In this document: in pieces, positions 9,371 to 18,036 of the stretch
Layout of the letters: each line of letters opens with the position of its first letter
Position numbering within the stretch: the first letter of the stretch is position 1
DNA from: [Eubacterium] saphenum
GTDB lineage: Bacteria; Bacillota; Clostridia; Peptostreptococcales; Anaerovoracaceae
Reading direction: 5' to 3'
Assembly (NCBI GenBank): GCA_004555725.1
Contig: SFHC01000004.1
Span: forward strand, 62,001-126,000
DNA: 64,000 nt
Position numbers and translations under genes: made by a program
Notes under the pieces: generated by a model
Told to the model about the DNA's origin: nothing
What the model saw: only the letters and a program-made list of their open reading frames with translations
Database searches by the model: none

Positions 9371-10642
9371 CTAATCCTCTTCATCCGGTTTTGCGGTCAC
9401 GCGCAGATTCACTTCTATCGCCTTGCGGCTGTCTGCCTTTGTCACCCTTCCGGTAAATATCTGTTTATTAGTTTCATACGAGAACGTATCGCCTGTTTTC
9501 GGCAGGCGGTCCAGCATGCGGACAACCCATCCGTTTACTGTCGTCTCGTCAAAATCGATATCTTCATCAAAATAGTCGAAGACCTTCTCTACGTTGGCCA
9601 GCCCCATGACACGGTAGCTTCCGTCCTGCAGGGGCGTCACATCTCTGGCTCCGACATTCTCGTGTTCATCATAAATTTCTCCGACCAGCTCTTCGATGAT
9701 ATCTTCCATCGTGACCAGTCCCGTCGTGCCGCCGTATTCATCGACTACGATGGCAATCTGACTCTTGTCATGCTGCATACGCTGCAGCAGCGAAAATGCC
9801 TTGATCGATCCCGCCACAAACACAACCGGCTTGATATAGTCAGAAATCGTCTTTGGCTTATGATAAATGTAGTTGTGGAAATCTTTCTGGCTGAGCACAC
9901 CCAGGATCTTGTCCAGGTCGTCCTCGTACACGGGCAGTCTGGAAAATCCGGTTTTCAGGAACATGTCGTTCACTTCCTCCTCCGTCATTTCCACGTCAAG
10001 CGCTTCAATGTCCACACGCGGCGTCAGCACATCCCAGGCTTCCAGTTCATTAAACTCGATTGCATTCTGAATCAGCTCACTCTGGTCGGACTGCAGACTT
10101 CCTTCTGTCTCCGCTTCTTCCACAATAGTGATCAGCTCATCTTCCGTGATTCCGCGGTCCGCCTCTCCCTTGATGATATGCAGGAGCAGCTTTTTCCATT
10201 CCCGGAACAGCCAATTGACCGGTGAGAAAATTAAAACCAGCGCATGGAACAGCGACGCAAAGAACATCGAAAGCGTTTCCGGAAATTCCTTTGCCAGCGT
10301 CTTTGGCGTCACCTCACCGAAAACCAGGACCACAATCGTCATGACGACTGTAGAAATCGTTGCTCCGTATGAGCCGAAGACGCCTACAAAAAACACAGTC
10401 GCCACAGCTGTATTGGTAATGTTCGCAATGTTATTTCCAACCAGAATCGTAGACAGCAGATCGTCATAGCGGTTGATCAGCTTCAGCGCGCGCTCCGCCC
10501 GTTTATTTCCTTCTGAAGCCATATTCTTCAGCCGGATCTTATTGGCTGACGTAAATGCCGTTTCTGCCGCGGAAAAACATGCCGACAGCAGCACCAGCAA
10601 GATAATGACCACAATATATATCCCCATTTGATGGGATTCCAT
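9371..10642 (-). CDS. CorC/HlyC-family (CNNM-CBS) membrane protein
   Basis: About 423 residues. The N-terminal CNNM/DUF21 domain has about four membrane segments (to about residue 140), followed by a pair of CBS domains (about 200-330; MTEEEVNDMFLKTGFSRLPVY and VVDEYGGTTGLVTMEDIIEELVGEI). A CorC_HlyC C-terminal domain completes it. Such proteins are implicated in Mg2+/Co2+ export or sensing; the 'hemolysin' label is historical. An upstream in-frame ATG at 10651 sits only 1 nt from GGGGAGG, so the ATG at 10642, with 10-nt spacing, is preferred. First gene of the operon with secA and prfB. Confidence 0.88.
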   Translation of the reverse strand: MESHQMGIYIVVIILLVLLSACFSAAETAFTSANKIRLKNMASEGNKRAERALKLINRYDDLLSTILVGNNIANITNTAVATVFFVGVFGSYGATISTVVMTIVVLVFGEVTPKTLAKEFPETLSMFFASLFHALVLIFSPVNWLFREWKKLLLHIIKGEADRGITEDELITIVEEAETEGSLQSDQSELIQNAIEFNELEAWDVLTPRVDIEALDVEMTEEEVNDMFLKTGFSRLPVYEDDLDKILGVLSQKDFHNYIYHKPKTISDYIKPVVFVAGSIKAFSLLQRMQHDKSQIAIVVDEYGGTTGLVTMEDIIEELVGEIYDEHENVGARDVTPLQDGSYRVMGLANVEKVFDYFDEDIDFDETTVNGWVVRMLDRLPKTGDTFSYETNKQIFTGRVTKADSRKAIEVNLRVTAKPDEED

Positions 10643-10651
10643 ATACTCCAT

Positions 10652-11172
10652 CCCTCCCCACTGACCGCTTCTTCACATAAACACTAAAAAAAGAAACCGT
10701 CATCCAGATATACTATCATAATCGACATTGAAATAAAAGAAAAAATGAGGTTCTTCAAAAACTCTACACCTTCCTGATTACTTGAGATCATGCGGTTTTG
10801 GGCCCGAATCGCCCCCGTTCGTGGTATACTGAAAGGGCCGAATCAGCGCATCCGTTTCCCTGCGGATCTATTTTTGTCTGCTCTTCTTAGACAAAGCACA
10901 CACGCGGATTCCTTTTTGTCCGCGCCATTCCATTGGAAATCCGCGCCGCAAGGAGATTCCCGGTTTTTTTATCCTGATGCCTGGCCCGGTTTATGATACA
11001 AGATAACTGAAAATTAAATTTAAAGGACTATAAATATTTTTGTAAATCGTTAAAGAATACAATAGAAAATACCAATCCAACGTCAGACGCAGAGTGTGAA
11101 TGTGCGGTGAACCGGCTGAAACAGCTCTGCAGCAGGAACAGTGACGAGATAAAGAATACAAAAGGAGCAATC
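10652..11172 (+). other. Gap with several stem-loops, possible structured leader of birA
   Basis: No gene is supported. Three nested or competing hairpins occur. ATCCG/CGGAT (10850-10867) is followed by ATTTTTG. TTGTCT/AGACAA (about 10874-10893) is next. CGCGGATTCC (about 10913-10922 region) can pair either with the nearby TCCGCG or with GGAAATCCGCG about 25 nt further on. A seven-T run follows at about 10953-10959. A TATACT (10825-10830) lies upstream without a good -35. Function unknown. Confidence 0.35.
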
Positions 11173-12177
11173 ATGTCAACCAAAACAGATTTACTGGATT
11201 TGCTGAAGAAAAACATCGGAACGCCGATTTCCGGCCAGCAGGCCGCGGAGCGCCTCGGCGTTTCCAGAAACGCCGTCTGGAAAGCGATCTCTCATTTAAA
11301 AGAAGAAGGATACCCGATTGAGAGCCGGACACGCGCCGGCTACTGTCTGACCGGCATCCCGGATCTTCTGACGCTGGAGCACGTCCGGCCGCACGTCCTT
11401 CCTGACCTCGATGTCGATCTGCACGTCGAGGACACCGTGACGTCCACCAACGATGTGGTTAAGCAGGCAGCATGGAACGACCGCCCGATCGTCGTCATCG
11501 CTAATCGCCAGACTGGCGGACGCGGACGCCTGGGCAGAAAATTTGAATCACCGGGAGGCACAGGAATTTACATCAGTATCGGCATCAAACCGGATTTCTC
11601 CATTGCCCATTCACCTTTTGTCACCATGGCGGCTGCTGTCGCGGTCTGCCGCGCCGTAAAGAAAGTCTGCGGCCTGGAAACGGATATAAAATGGGTGAAC
11701 GACGTCTATTACAATCGAAAAAAGGTCTGCGGCATCCTCACGGAAGCACAGACCAATATGGAAAACGGTGAAATTGACCGCCTGATCATCGGTACCGGTG
11801 TCAATTGTTTTCCGGGAAGTTTTCCGCCGGAAATCGCGCACAAGGCCGGCTCTCTGGCCGATCACGCCGGCGCGTTCAGCCGCAGCGAGCTTGCCGCTGA
11901 ACTTCTCAACCAGACCCTGCTGATCATGAACGACGTCGAAAGCCGCTCCTTCCTGGACGAATACCGCCGCCGCTGCTTCATTCTGGGCGAAGTCATCCAC
12001 GTCCATCCGCTGAGCTCGGAACGGGAATTCCCTGCAAAAGCACTGGGTATTGAGGATGACGGCGGACTGCTCGTGGAATACCTGGACGGAGAGAATGCCG
12101 GAATCCGCGAAGTCCTGCGCACAGGCGAAATCTCCATCCGCCTTTCGGATCAGGAATCTTTCTCCATGATGCCCTGA
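11173..12177 (+). CDS. birA: Bifunctional biotin ligase / biotin operon repressor BirA
   Basis: 334 residues. The protein activates biotin with ATP and attaches it to the carboxyl carrier protein of biotin-dependent carboxylases. An N-terminal winged helix (residues 1-60; ISGQQAAERLGVSRNAVWKAI) marks it as the regulatory, DNA-binding class. The catalytic domain carries the biotinyl-AMP loop QTGGRGRLGRKFESPGG and WVNDVYYNRKKVCGIL. The ATG at 11173 follows AAAGGAG; the frame is open further upstream but without an SD. No biotin genes are in the window. It ends 28 nt inside the convergent cobC-like gene. Confidence 0.92.
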   Translation: MSTKTDLLDLLKKNIGTPISGQQAAERLGVSRNAVWKAISHLKEEGYPIESRTRAGYCLTGIPDLLTLEHVRPHVLPDLDVDLHVEDTVTSTNDVVKQAAWNDRPIVVIANRQTGGRGRLGRKFESPGGTGIYISIGIKPDFSIAHSPFVTMAAAVAVCRAVKKVCGLETDIKWVNDVYYNRKKVCGILTEAQTNMENGEIDRLIIGTGVNCFPGSFPPEIAHKAGSLADHAGAFSRSELAAELLNQTLLIMNDVESRSFLDEYRRRCFILGEVIHVHPLSSEREFPAKALGIEDDGGLLVEYLDGENAGIREVLRTGEISIRLSDQESFSMMP

Positions 12178-12944
12178 TCCAGCGTTTCTGCCGCGCCAAA
12201 CATCGCGTAGCTGACCGGCTCTTCGTCTTCCAGATATACCACATATCCGAGGCCCGGAGCCGGAACCCACTCCCAGATTTCTTCATCCGGCCGGTTGAAC
12301 CAGCAGCGCATCAGCTGGGAAATGACGCCTCCATGACATACCATAAGCGTAGCCGGACCGCTTACCCTTGGTGTCTCTTTGGTTTTCGGCATTTCCTTAG
12401 GCATGCAGATATTCTGCGCACTGCAGATTTCTGTCTCGTCTTCCAGCCCGTCTTTCAGTTCCGCGCAGCTGCTGTTCGGCCCGCAGAGGCTGTCCGCCAT
12501 CTGTCTGTGACAAAATCCGGAATGCTTAGACATCAGAATATCGCCGCCGGTCAGCACACGCCGTGTAAAACTTCCGCGGGAATCGCCGCCTTCCAGATAC
12601 TTCTCAAATGTCTCGTCATTCACCCATTCCATGAATTCCGGGTCATTCTGGAGTTCCTGAAAGGAATGGCCTTCAAACTTTCCAAAACGGTATTCCTGCA
12701 GTTCATGGATTTCTCCGTGCGGCTGATTCCCGTACACCGCCTCCAGCGTCTGCTCTGTACGGACCAGTCCCGTGGTGAATATCTGCGTACGCGCCGGAAG
12801 GTCTGGATAAACACCGTGATTTCGCAGTTTTTCCAGCTGCTGCAGTCCATCCTCTGTCAGCGGAATATCGATCCCGCCGTAAAACCAGTGCCGCTGGTTT
12901 CCTTCTGTCACCCCGTGCCTCAGCAAGATAATCTCCGATTTCAT
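12150..12944 (-). CDS. Histidine phosphatase, probable alpha-ribazole phosphatase (CobC-like)
   Basis: 264 residues. It belongs to the phosphoglycerate-mutase-like family with the catalytic LLRHGVTEGN at the N-terminus, an EEYRF-like EFRFGKFEG motif and CHGGVI near residue 210. As the last gene of the cob operon it probably removes the phosphate from alpha-ribazole-5'-phosphate or cobalamin-5'-phosphate. Compared with CobC (about 200 residues) it has an insertion of about 60 residues between GGDSRGSFTRRV and the second catalytic His. That insertion includes several cysteines. Two adjacent ATGs occur; the second (12944) is better spaced from AGGAGG. Its 3' end overlaps birA tail-to-tail by 28 nt. 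Confidence 0.75.
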   Translation of the reverse strand: MKSEIILLRHGVTEGNQRHWFYGGIDIPLTEDGLQQLEKLRNHGVYPDLPARTQIFTTGLVRTEQTLEAVYGNQPHGEIHELQEYRFGKFEGHSFQELQNDPEFMEWVNDETFEKYLEGGDSRGSFTRRVLTGGDILMSKHSGFCHRQMADSLCGPNSSCAELKDGLEDETEICSAQNICMPKEMPKTKETPRVSGPATLMVCHGGVISQLMRCWFNRPDEEIWEWVPAPGLGYVVYLEDEEPVSYAMFGAAETLDQGIMEKDS

Positions 12945-12991
12945 CATTTTCCTCCTTGCACATCCGGTTTTGACCGTTCCAGACGCTGTCT

Positions 12992-13429
12992 CTATTTCAG
13001 CCGCCTTCCCAAACCGCAGAACACCTGCACAACCTCATCCGCAGATTCCGCAAGCAGCTGAAGACAGCGGCCCGTCTGATCTCTCCATGTCCGCAAAACT
13101 GCATCTGCCGGCACCACGCCCCGTGTGATGTCTGTACAGATGATCGCCGTATTTTTCCATACCCCGGACGCAAGTGCCTGCCGGAGCACGGAAACAGGAT
13201 CCCGCATTTCCGCGGAACCTTGCTCATTCTGTTTTTTCTCTTCAATCAGGCGCAGAATCCAGGCCTCAAGATGATCCACCGCCGCGCAGTTACTGCCGCC
13301 CGGAACATCCTCTGAATCCCTGTAATTTACAGGATTTTTACAGTCAATGATCTGATCCTCCCGCACCTTGTATTTATTTATAACATATTCTTTTTTGCCT
13401 TGAAACGCGCCGCCGAAAATAAGGATCAT
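12992..13429 (-). CDS. Short CobU-like protein (adenosylcobinamide kinase family)
   Basis: 145 residues. The N-terminus ILIFGGAFQGKKEYV is a P-loop variant of CobU, and the C-terminal part (TDITRGVVPADAVLRTWRD, ADEVVQVFCGLGRRLK) matches the end of CobU. The central HRxxR guanylylation motif is not visible. The start at 13429 has GGAGGAG 4 nt before it; an upstream in-frame ATG has no SD. It lies between cobS and the phosphatase. It may supply kinase activity complementing the canonical CobU upstream, but this is inference. It is the second CobU-type protein in one operon. Confidence 0.7.
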   Translation of the reverse strand: MILIFGGAFQGKKEYVINKYKVREDQIIDCKNPVNYRDSEDVPGGSNCAAVDHLEAWILRLIEEKKQNEQGSAEMRDPVSVLRQALASGVWKNTAIICTDITRGVVPADAVLRTWRDQTGRCLQLLAESADEVVQVFCGLGRRLK

Positions 13430-13550
13430 TTCTCCTCCGTTTCCCTGAAAAATCCGGATTTCCCGTGTTTTCACATGAATATTTCCGCTTTTCTTTGTTC
13501 GCTTTAATACATTACCGTATTAAATCAATCCATCGATACACTTTATACCG

Positions 13551-14498
13551 CTACAAATATATGAGCGCCAGCGCGATCATTCCCGCAAGTTCACTTATGC
13601 AGATCGTGTATCCCGCAATATCGCCGTTCATGCCTCCGAGCTGCCGACGTGCGTGCCGGCATGCCGTCCATCCCGCTGTCCACATGATGAACATCAGTCC
13701 CAGGGCAAAAATCAGTGTGCAAGAAAACAGCCCCAGCCGCTGCAGTCCTGCTTCTGCAGAAATGCCGTGGCCATGAACGTACAGAACCGACCCAAGCCCG
13801 CAAAAGAGCACAGCAGCCAGCGCGGACAGGACATACACGCCGATCCGGTATTTCCACTGATCCGGATCATTCTTTCCCTCAGCATACTGGCTGGTCCGGA
13901 TCGGCGCATAGGTCAGCACCATGCGTCCCGCGCATGCGCGGCTGAACACCGGAACCAGCGCCAGAAGGGAAGGCAGCATACAGTACGCCAGCCGCGCGTT
14001 TCCGCCTCCATAAACCGCAGCCCAATGTCGCTCCGATTGTCCCATGGCTTCCGCAGAACCCGGCGCCGCAGAGGAAAACAGACTGGCCGCCGCCGCGAAC
14101 CACAGGATCAGAAGAAAGACCAGGGACACTGCAGCAAACGCGCCGACCCGCGAGTCTTTCAGGATCCGCTGCCGTTCTTCCAGCGGGCGGCGCGACATCA
14201 CCGCGTCGCTGACATCCATAAACCCGTCCAGATGCATATATCCACAGAGGCGAAACAGGAGAAACTCCGCAAACGCCGCAGTTAAAAGGGATGGAAGGCC
14301 GATCCGCCGCAGCACAGTCAGGATCACCACCCAGACAATTCCGATTACCGCACCGATCACCGGCAGGTACATGAGCATGCGATGGTTCAGCCTGCTGTCC
14401 CAGTGCTTATAAGGGCAGGGGATCACCGTAAAATTTCCCCATGCCATAAAAAGCGCGGTCAGATTTTTATGTTTTATTGTATTCTCTGTATTTTCCAT
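13551..14498 (-). CDS. cobS: Adenosylcobinamide-GDP ribazoletransferase CobS
   Basis: 315 residues and polytopic, with about six or seven hydrophobic segments. CobS joins AdoCbi-GDP and alpha-ribazole(-P) to form the cobamide. The active-site signature is clear: YMHLDGFMDVSDAV followed by RILKDSRVGAFA. The ATG at 14496-14498 follows AAAGGAAA and lies 11 nt after the cobU stop. The frame is open further upstream into cobU, but that would overlap and lacks an SD. Third gene of the operon. Confidence 0.9.
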   Translation of the reverse strand: MENTENTIKHKNLTALFMAWGNFTVIPCPYKHWDSRLNHRMLMYLPVIGAVIGIVWVVILTVLRRIGLPSLLTAAFAEFLLFRLCGYMHLDGFMDVSDAVMSRRPLEERQRILKDSRVGAFAAVSLVFLLILWFAAAASLFSSAAPGSAEAMGQSERHWAAVYGGGNARLAYCMLPSLLALVPVFSRACAGRMVLTYAPIRTSQYAEGKNDPDQWKYRIGVYVLSALAAVLFCGLGSVLYVHGHGISAEAGLQRLGLFSCTLIFALGLMFIMWTAGWTACRHARRQLGGMNGDIAGYTICISELAGMIALALIYL

Positions 14499-14509
14499 AG
14501 GATTTCCTT

Positions 14510-15163
14510 TTACTTGATGATCTGACGCATGCCCGGCGCCGCCGTTCCGGCGTCCGGTTTCTCCGGGTCTGCGGCGCCGGCGGCCGAAACCGTGCAAATA
14601 TTTGAAGCAGCCGCATCTGCCGGATCTTCCGAAACGTCTCCGGACTTCCACACATAAGGAATTCCTGCGGCAACTTCTTCCACAACATCACAGCGCCGTG
14701 CGAGCGCCTGGTGTATGTGTCCCAAAGCGCGCCGGTAAGTTTCGGTCACCGGATCGTAAAGCTGCGCGTCAGAAAAAATATCATCCGACACAAATATGAT
14801 ATGTTCCGTCCTGTCCGCAAAATCCAGAAGCTGTTCCAGGACCTGTTCCTCTGCAGCAGGGAAGAATGTTCCGCCCTGAAACATGACGTTGGCCAGGAGC
14901 GCTGTCACGCTGTCCAGAAGATACACGCCAGAGTATTCACGCACGGCGCGCCGGACATCCCGCGGTTCTTCCAGCGTCTGAAATCCCCATCCTGCGCGCG
15001 CTTTCCGGTGTTCGCGGACACGCTCTAAATCCTCTTCATCCTGCGGCTCCATAACCGCCAGATAATACATCGGCGCACGGCAGCGCTCCGCAGTTTCTTT
15101 TGCCAGCTGCTGCGCGCGCATGGATTTTCCACTCTTGGATCCGCCGCTGATTAAATAATGCAT
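14510..15163 (-). CDS. cobU: Adenosylcobinamide kinase / AdoCbi-phosphate guanylyltransferase CobU
   Basis: 217 residues. It has the P-loop ISGGSKSGKSMRAQ, the guanylylation-site motif VREHRKARAGWGFQTLEEP, and LLDSVTALLANV. The usual NEVGxGIVP segment is replaced by VSDDIFSDAQLYDPVTETYRR, a variant form. The last 35 or so residues are an Ala/Asp/Gly-rich tail beyond the usual CobU end. AAAGGAG precedes the start by 4-5 nt. The enzyme activates adenosylcobinamide before CobS acts. Confidence 0.85.
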   Translation of the reverse strand: MHYLISGGSKSGKSMRAQQLAKETAERCRAPMYYLAVMEPQDEEDLERVREHRKARAGWGFQTLEEPRDVRRAVREYSGVYLLDSVTALLANVMFQGGTFFPAAEEQVLEQLLDFADRTEHIIFVSDDIFSDAQLYDPVTETYRRALGHIHQALARRCDVVEEVAAGIPYVWKSGDVSEDPADAAASNICTVSAAGAADPEKPDAGTAAPGMRQIIK

Positions 15164-15227
15164 ATTGCTCCTTTAATGCTGTTCCAATTCTTTCTTCTCT
15201 GATTCATGCCTTTGGGAGAAAAGGGGA

Positions 15228-16517
15228 CTAATCTGCGCCTCCGGTATAGTCATGCCTGGTCATGCGTTCCAGATAACCGCCGTCAATCTGTCCTTCCTCC
15301 AGCGTCCCCATAAGATCCATCGCCGCGCAGGCGCCCTCCATAATTTTAAACATGAGCGGGCAGCCGCTGGCTTCGCCCAGACGCATCTGCAGATCCAGAG
15401 CCGGCTGCAGTCCCATAGCCGATACAGCGGCCAGATATCCGGGTTCCGTGGAGCAGTGTGACGCAAACAGATAGTCTGCCGTTTTAGGTTCCATTTCACA
15501 GGCCGCAAGCGCCGCGGCGGCAGAAATAAATCCGTCCACAACGGTTGGAATGCGCCGCCTTGCAGCGCCCAGATACGCGCCGGACATCGCCGCAATTTCA
15601 AATCCGCCGACCTGGCGGAGAAGCTCCAGGACAGCATCCACACGGGCATGCTCCTTGAAATCGGGCAGGGGACGTATGGAGGTCCCTTTTGCCGCAGACA
15701 GAAATTCCGTCAGGTTCGCATCTGCTTCACGCCAGCATCGCGCTGAAGCTTCCGCAACGACCGCAATCTTACGCTTTAACCCCTCATCGTCAAGTCCGCC
15801 GCCGCGCCCGACCAGTTCATTCGCCTGAAGATCCGTCAGGCAACAAATCAGGGCAGAGGAGGGTGTCGTATTTCCGATTCCCATCTCTCCGACACCCAGA
15901 AGCTGGACGCCTGCATCCGCCGCCGCTTCCGCCGCTTCCATCCCGGTCAGAACCGCCTGAAGAGCCTGCGCTCTGCTCATTGCCGGCTCATTCAGAATAT
16001 TCCTGGTTCCTGCAGCAATTCTGCGGTTGACGATCTTCTGCACAATCGTCCCGTTTTCTGTCAGCATTTGATCCGTATAATATTCCAGCGGGGCAGGGAT
16101 GCGCATGCCGAGATCGGTGACCAGAAGATCAATCCCAAAATACCTGGCAAGAGATCCGACACCGGTGATCCGGCGTGTGAAATTGACCGTCTGACAGGTC
16201 GTAACCGTCTGCGGCGCAGAAGCAACACCCTCTGCGGTCACGCCATGATCCGCGGACATCAGCAGAATAGCCTGTTTTTTCAGCGGGTTGCCCTGCGGCT
16301 TTCCGGTGATTCCCGCGATCTTCACCGCAATATTTTCCAGTTTTCCCAGGCTGCCCGGAACCTTGGCGAGCGACCGTTCACGCTCTCTGGCACGCTGCAT
16401 AGCCTCTTCATCTCCCGGAACAATCTCTTCCGCAGCCTGACACAGATACGCAAACTGCTCATTTTCCACTCCCGTCTTGCTGCAGGATGACGGACAGGAA
16501 TATCCTCTGTTTTGCAT
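15228..16517 (-). CDS. cobT: Nicotinate-nucleotide-dimethylbenzimidazole phosphoribosyltransferase CobT
   Basis: About 429 residues from 16517. The enzyme makes alpha-ribazole phosphate from nicotinate mononucleotide and the lower-ligand base. Family motifs: KVPGSLGKLE near the start, LMSADHGVTAEGVASAPQTVT, GVGEMGIGNTTPSSAL, and near the end YLFASHCSTEPGY. The length is normal apart from about 25 extra N-terminal residues with several cysteines. The start is uncertain: the frame opens at 16547 without an SD, and AAGGAG lies 12 nt before the ATG at 16517. First gene of the five-gene cob operon. No cobalamin riboswitch was recognised upstream. Confidence 0.9.
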   Translation of the reverse strand: MQNRGYSCPSSCSKTGVENEQFAYLCQAAEEIVPGDEEAMQRARERERSLAKVPGSLGKLENIAVKIAGITGKPQGNPLKKQAILLMSADHGVTAEGVASAPQTVTTCQTVNFTRRITGVGSLARYFGIDLLVTDLGMRIPAPLEYYTDQMLTENGTIVQKIVNRRIAAGTRNILNEPAMSRAQALQAVLTGMEAAEAAADAGVQLLGVGEMGIGNTTPSSALICCLTDLQANELVGRGGGLDDEGLKRKIAVVAEASARCWREADANLTEFLSAAKGTSIRPLPDFKEHARVDAVLELLRQVGGFEIAAMSGAYLGAARRRIPTVVDGFISAAAALAACEMEPKTADYLFASHCSTEPGYLAAVSAMGLQPALDLQMRLGEASGCPLMFKIMEGACAAMDLMGTLEEGQIDGGYLERMTRHDYTGGAD

Positions 16518-16661
16518 CCGGACACACATCTCCTTCCGCTTTCTCATACCGTTTCAATATTGGTTATGATACTTTACCGTAACTACGTTTATAAACCACC
16601 TTTCTATTCTACCAAAATCCGCATAGATTGCCAGGTTCGATCATCAGACCTTTGGATAGTA

Positions 16662-16690
16662 TTGCGGGCGGATTTGTTCTTTGATACAAT
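16662..16690 (+). promoter_or_regulatory. Candidate sigma-A promoter of the DMT transporter gene
   Basis: TTGCGG (16662-16667), 17-bp spacer, TACAAT (16685-16690), about 50 nt before the start codon at 16743. Confidence 0.45.
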
Positions 16691-16742
16691 GGATTTCGCA
16701 TTTATTCATCTAGAAACCAGAGATTCAGAAAAGAGTTTACCT

Positions 16743-17669
16743 ATGAAAATCAAAAAACGCACGCAGAGCAATCTGCTTCTGCTCCTTACCGCATTCATCT
16801 GGGGATCAGCCTTTGTCGCACAGAAAGTCGGCGGCGCGCTTGGTCCTTTTACGTATAACGGAATCCGCACTCTCCTCGGGGGACTGGTTCTGATTCCGGT
16901 CGTCCTGCTGACGCAGCGCGCAGACTCCGGCTGGCAGAATGCTACGCCGGAAGAACGGAAAGCGCAGTGGAAAATCGTCCTGACCGCCGGTATTCTCTGC
17001 GGCCTGATGCACTTTATTGCGTCGTCTCTTCAGCAGATCGGCATTGCGTACACGACGGCAAGCAAAGCCGGCTTTATCACTTCGCTGTACGCCATCATCG
17101 TTCCGATCATCTCTGTTTTCATAGGAAAACGCATCCGTCCGATCGTCTGGATCAGCTGCGTCATCAGCGTCGCCGGCCTGTATCTGATTTCCATGAAAGG
17201 CGGAAGTTTCACCCTGCAGTTCGGGGATCTTCTGATTCTGCTGTGCGCCGTATTCTTTGCCCTGCAGATTCTGATCATCGATCATTATTCGCCAAAATGC
17301 AGCGGGGTCAAGATGTCATGCGTTCAGTTCCTGGTATCCGGGACGCTCGGCGTCATCTGCATGTTTATCTTTGAAACGCCGCATCCTGCGATCATCATGC
17401 ACTACTGGTTCTCTATCATCTACGGAGGCGTGTTCTCCACAGGAATCGCATACACCCTGCAGATCATCGGACAGAAAAACACCCCGGCAACGGAGGCATC
17501 GCTTATCCTCTGCCTGGAAGCCGTATTCAGCGCGCTGACCAGCACACTGTTCCTGCATGAACTGCTGTCCGTCCGCGAGTACATCGGCTGCGCGCTGATT
17601 TTCAGCGCCGTTATCCTGTCCCAGCTTCCGGAAAAACAGCCTGCGGGAGCCGTTTCCAGGAAAAAGTAA
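16743..17669 (+). CDS. DMT superfamily (EamA) transporter
   Basis: 308 residues with about ten membrane helices in two EamA repeats. The first repeat starts NLLLLLTAFIWGSAFVAQKVG, the usual EamA opening. The second includes FSIIYGGVFSTGIAYTLQIIGQK and PATEASLILCLEAVFSAL. The substrate (amino acid, nucleoside or other metabolite) cannot be told from sequence. It is divergent from cobT, with 225 nt between the starts. The ATG at 16743 has only a weak SD (AAAGAG). The frame is open upstream, but that part does not resemble the family. Confidence 0.88.
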   Translation: MKIKKRTQSNLLLLLTAFIWGSAFVAQKVGGALGPFTYNGIRTLLGGLVLIPVVLLTQRADSGWQNATPEERKAQWKIVLTAGILCGLMHFIASSLQQIGIAYTTASKAGFITSLYAIIVPIISVFIGKRIRPIVWISCVISVAGLYLISMKGGSFTLQFGDLLILLCAVFFALQILIIDHYSPKCSGVKMSCVQFLVSGTLGVICMFIFETPHPAIIMHYWFSIIYGGVFSTGIAYTLQIIGQKNTPATEASLILCLEAVFSALTSTLFLHELLSVREYIGCALIFSAVILSQLPEKQPAGAVSRKK

Positions 17670-18036
17670 TTTCTCTGGTTCCCGGTTCCGGCATTTTGAG
17701 CCGTATGACTTAAATCTGGCTTTATAAAGACTTAAAAAGGAAATGGACAGAAGAATGATGAGATTTCTGTACATTTCCTTAATTTCCCATCCTAAAATCT
17801 CTTCCAATTGTGTATAATAGATTTGTGTTTAATGCGTGAACAACAGCTTTAAAAGTCTGAGACTCTGATCTCCTCTCTGGCATTTAAAGCCGGCGGCGCA
17901 GTTTTTGTCTTTGAAAAAACTGCGGTGCTCACTCATTAATACCGATGCGCATGATATCCGACGGGATTTTAATGCGTCGATTTGCACCAATTCATCTTAC
18001 TCAACATTCATAGTAATTATTAAAGGAGCAATTTTC
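17670..18036 (+). other. Long leader of the purine permease gene with inverted repeats
   Basis: No gene is present. A -10-like TATAAT lies at 17813-17818. Downstream are an 8-bp inverted repeat GCTTTAAA/TTTAAAGC (about 17850-17890) and a 10-bp hairpin CGCAGTTTTT/AAAAACTGCG (about 17898-17925). The conserved core of the purine riboswitch was not found, although a purine permease gene would make one expected. Confidence 0.4.
17736..17785. terminator. Long hairpin after the DMT transporter gene
   Basis: AAGGAAATG-G-ACAGAA pairs with TTCTGT-A-CATTTCCTT, about 15 bp with one mismatch and a 12-nt loop. The T-run (CCTTTTTAAG) lies on the minus-strand side. On the plus strand only CCTTAATTTCCC follows, so termination of the transporter transcript is plausible but weak. 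Confidence 0.45.

Noticed and set aside
13653..14285. Open frames on the plus strand opposite cobS
   Set aside because: No SD or domain; cobS on the other strand has clear motifs.
16548..16660. Cobalamin riboswitch upstream of cobT
   Set aside because: The B12-box pattern was not found, and the gap to the divergent gene is short and AT-rich.
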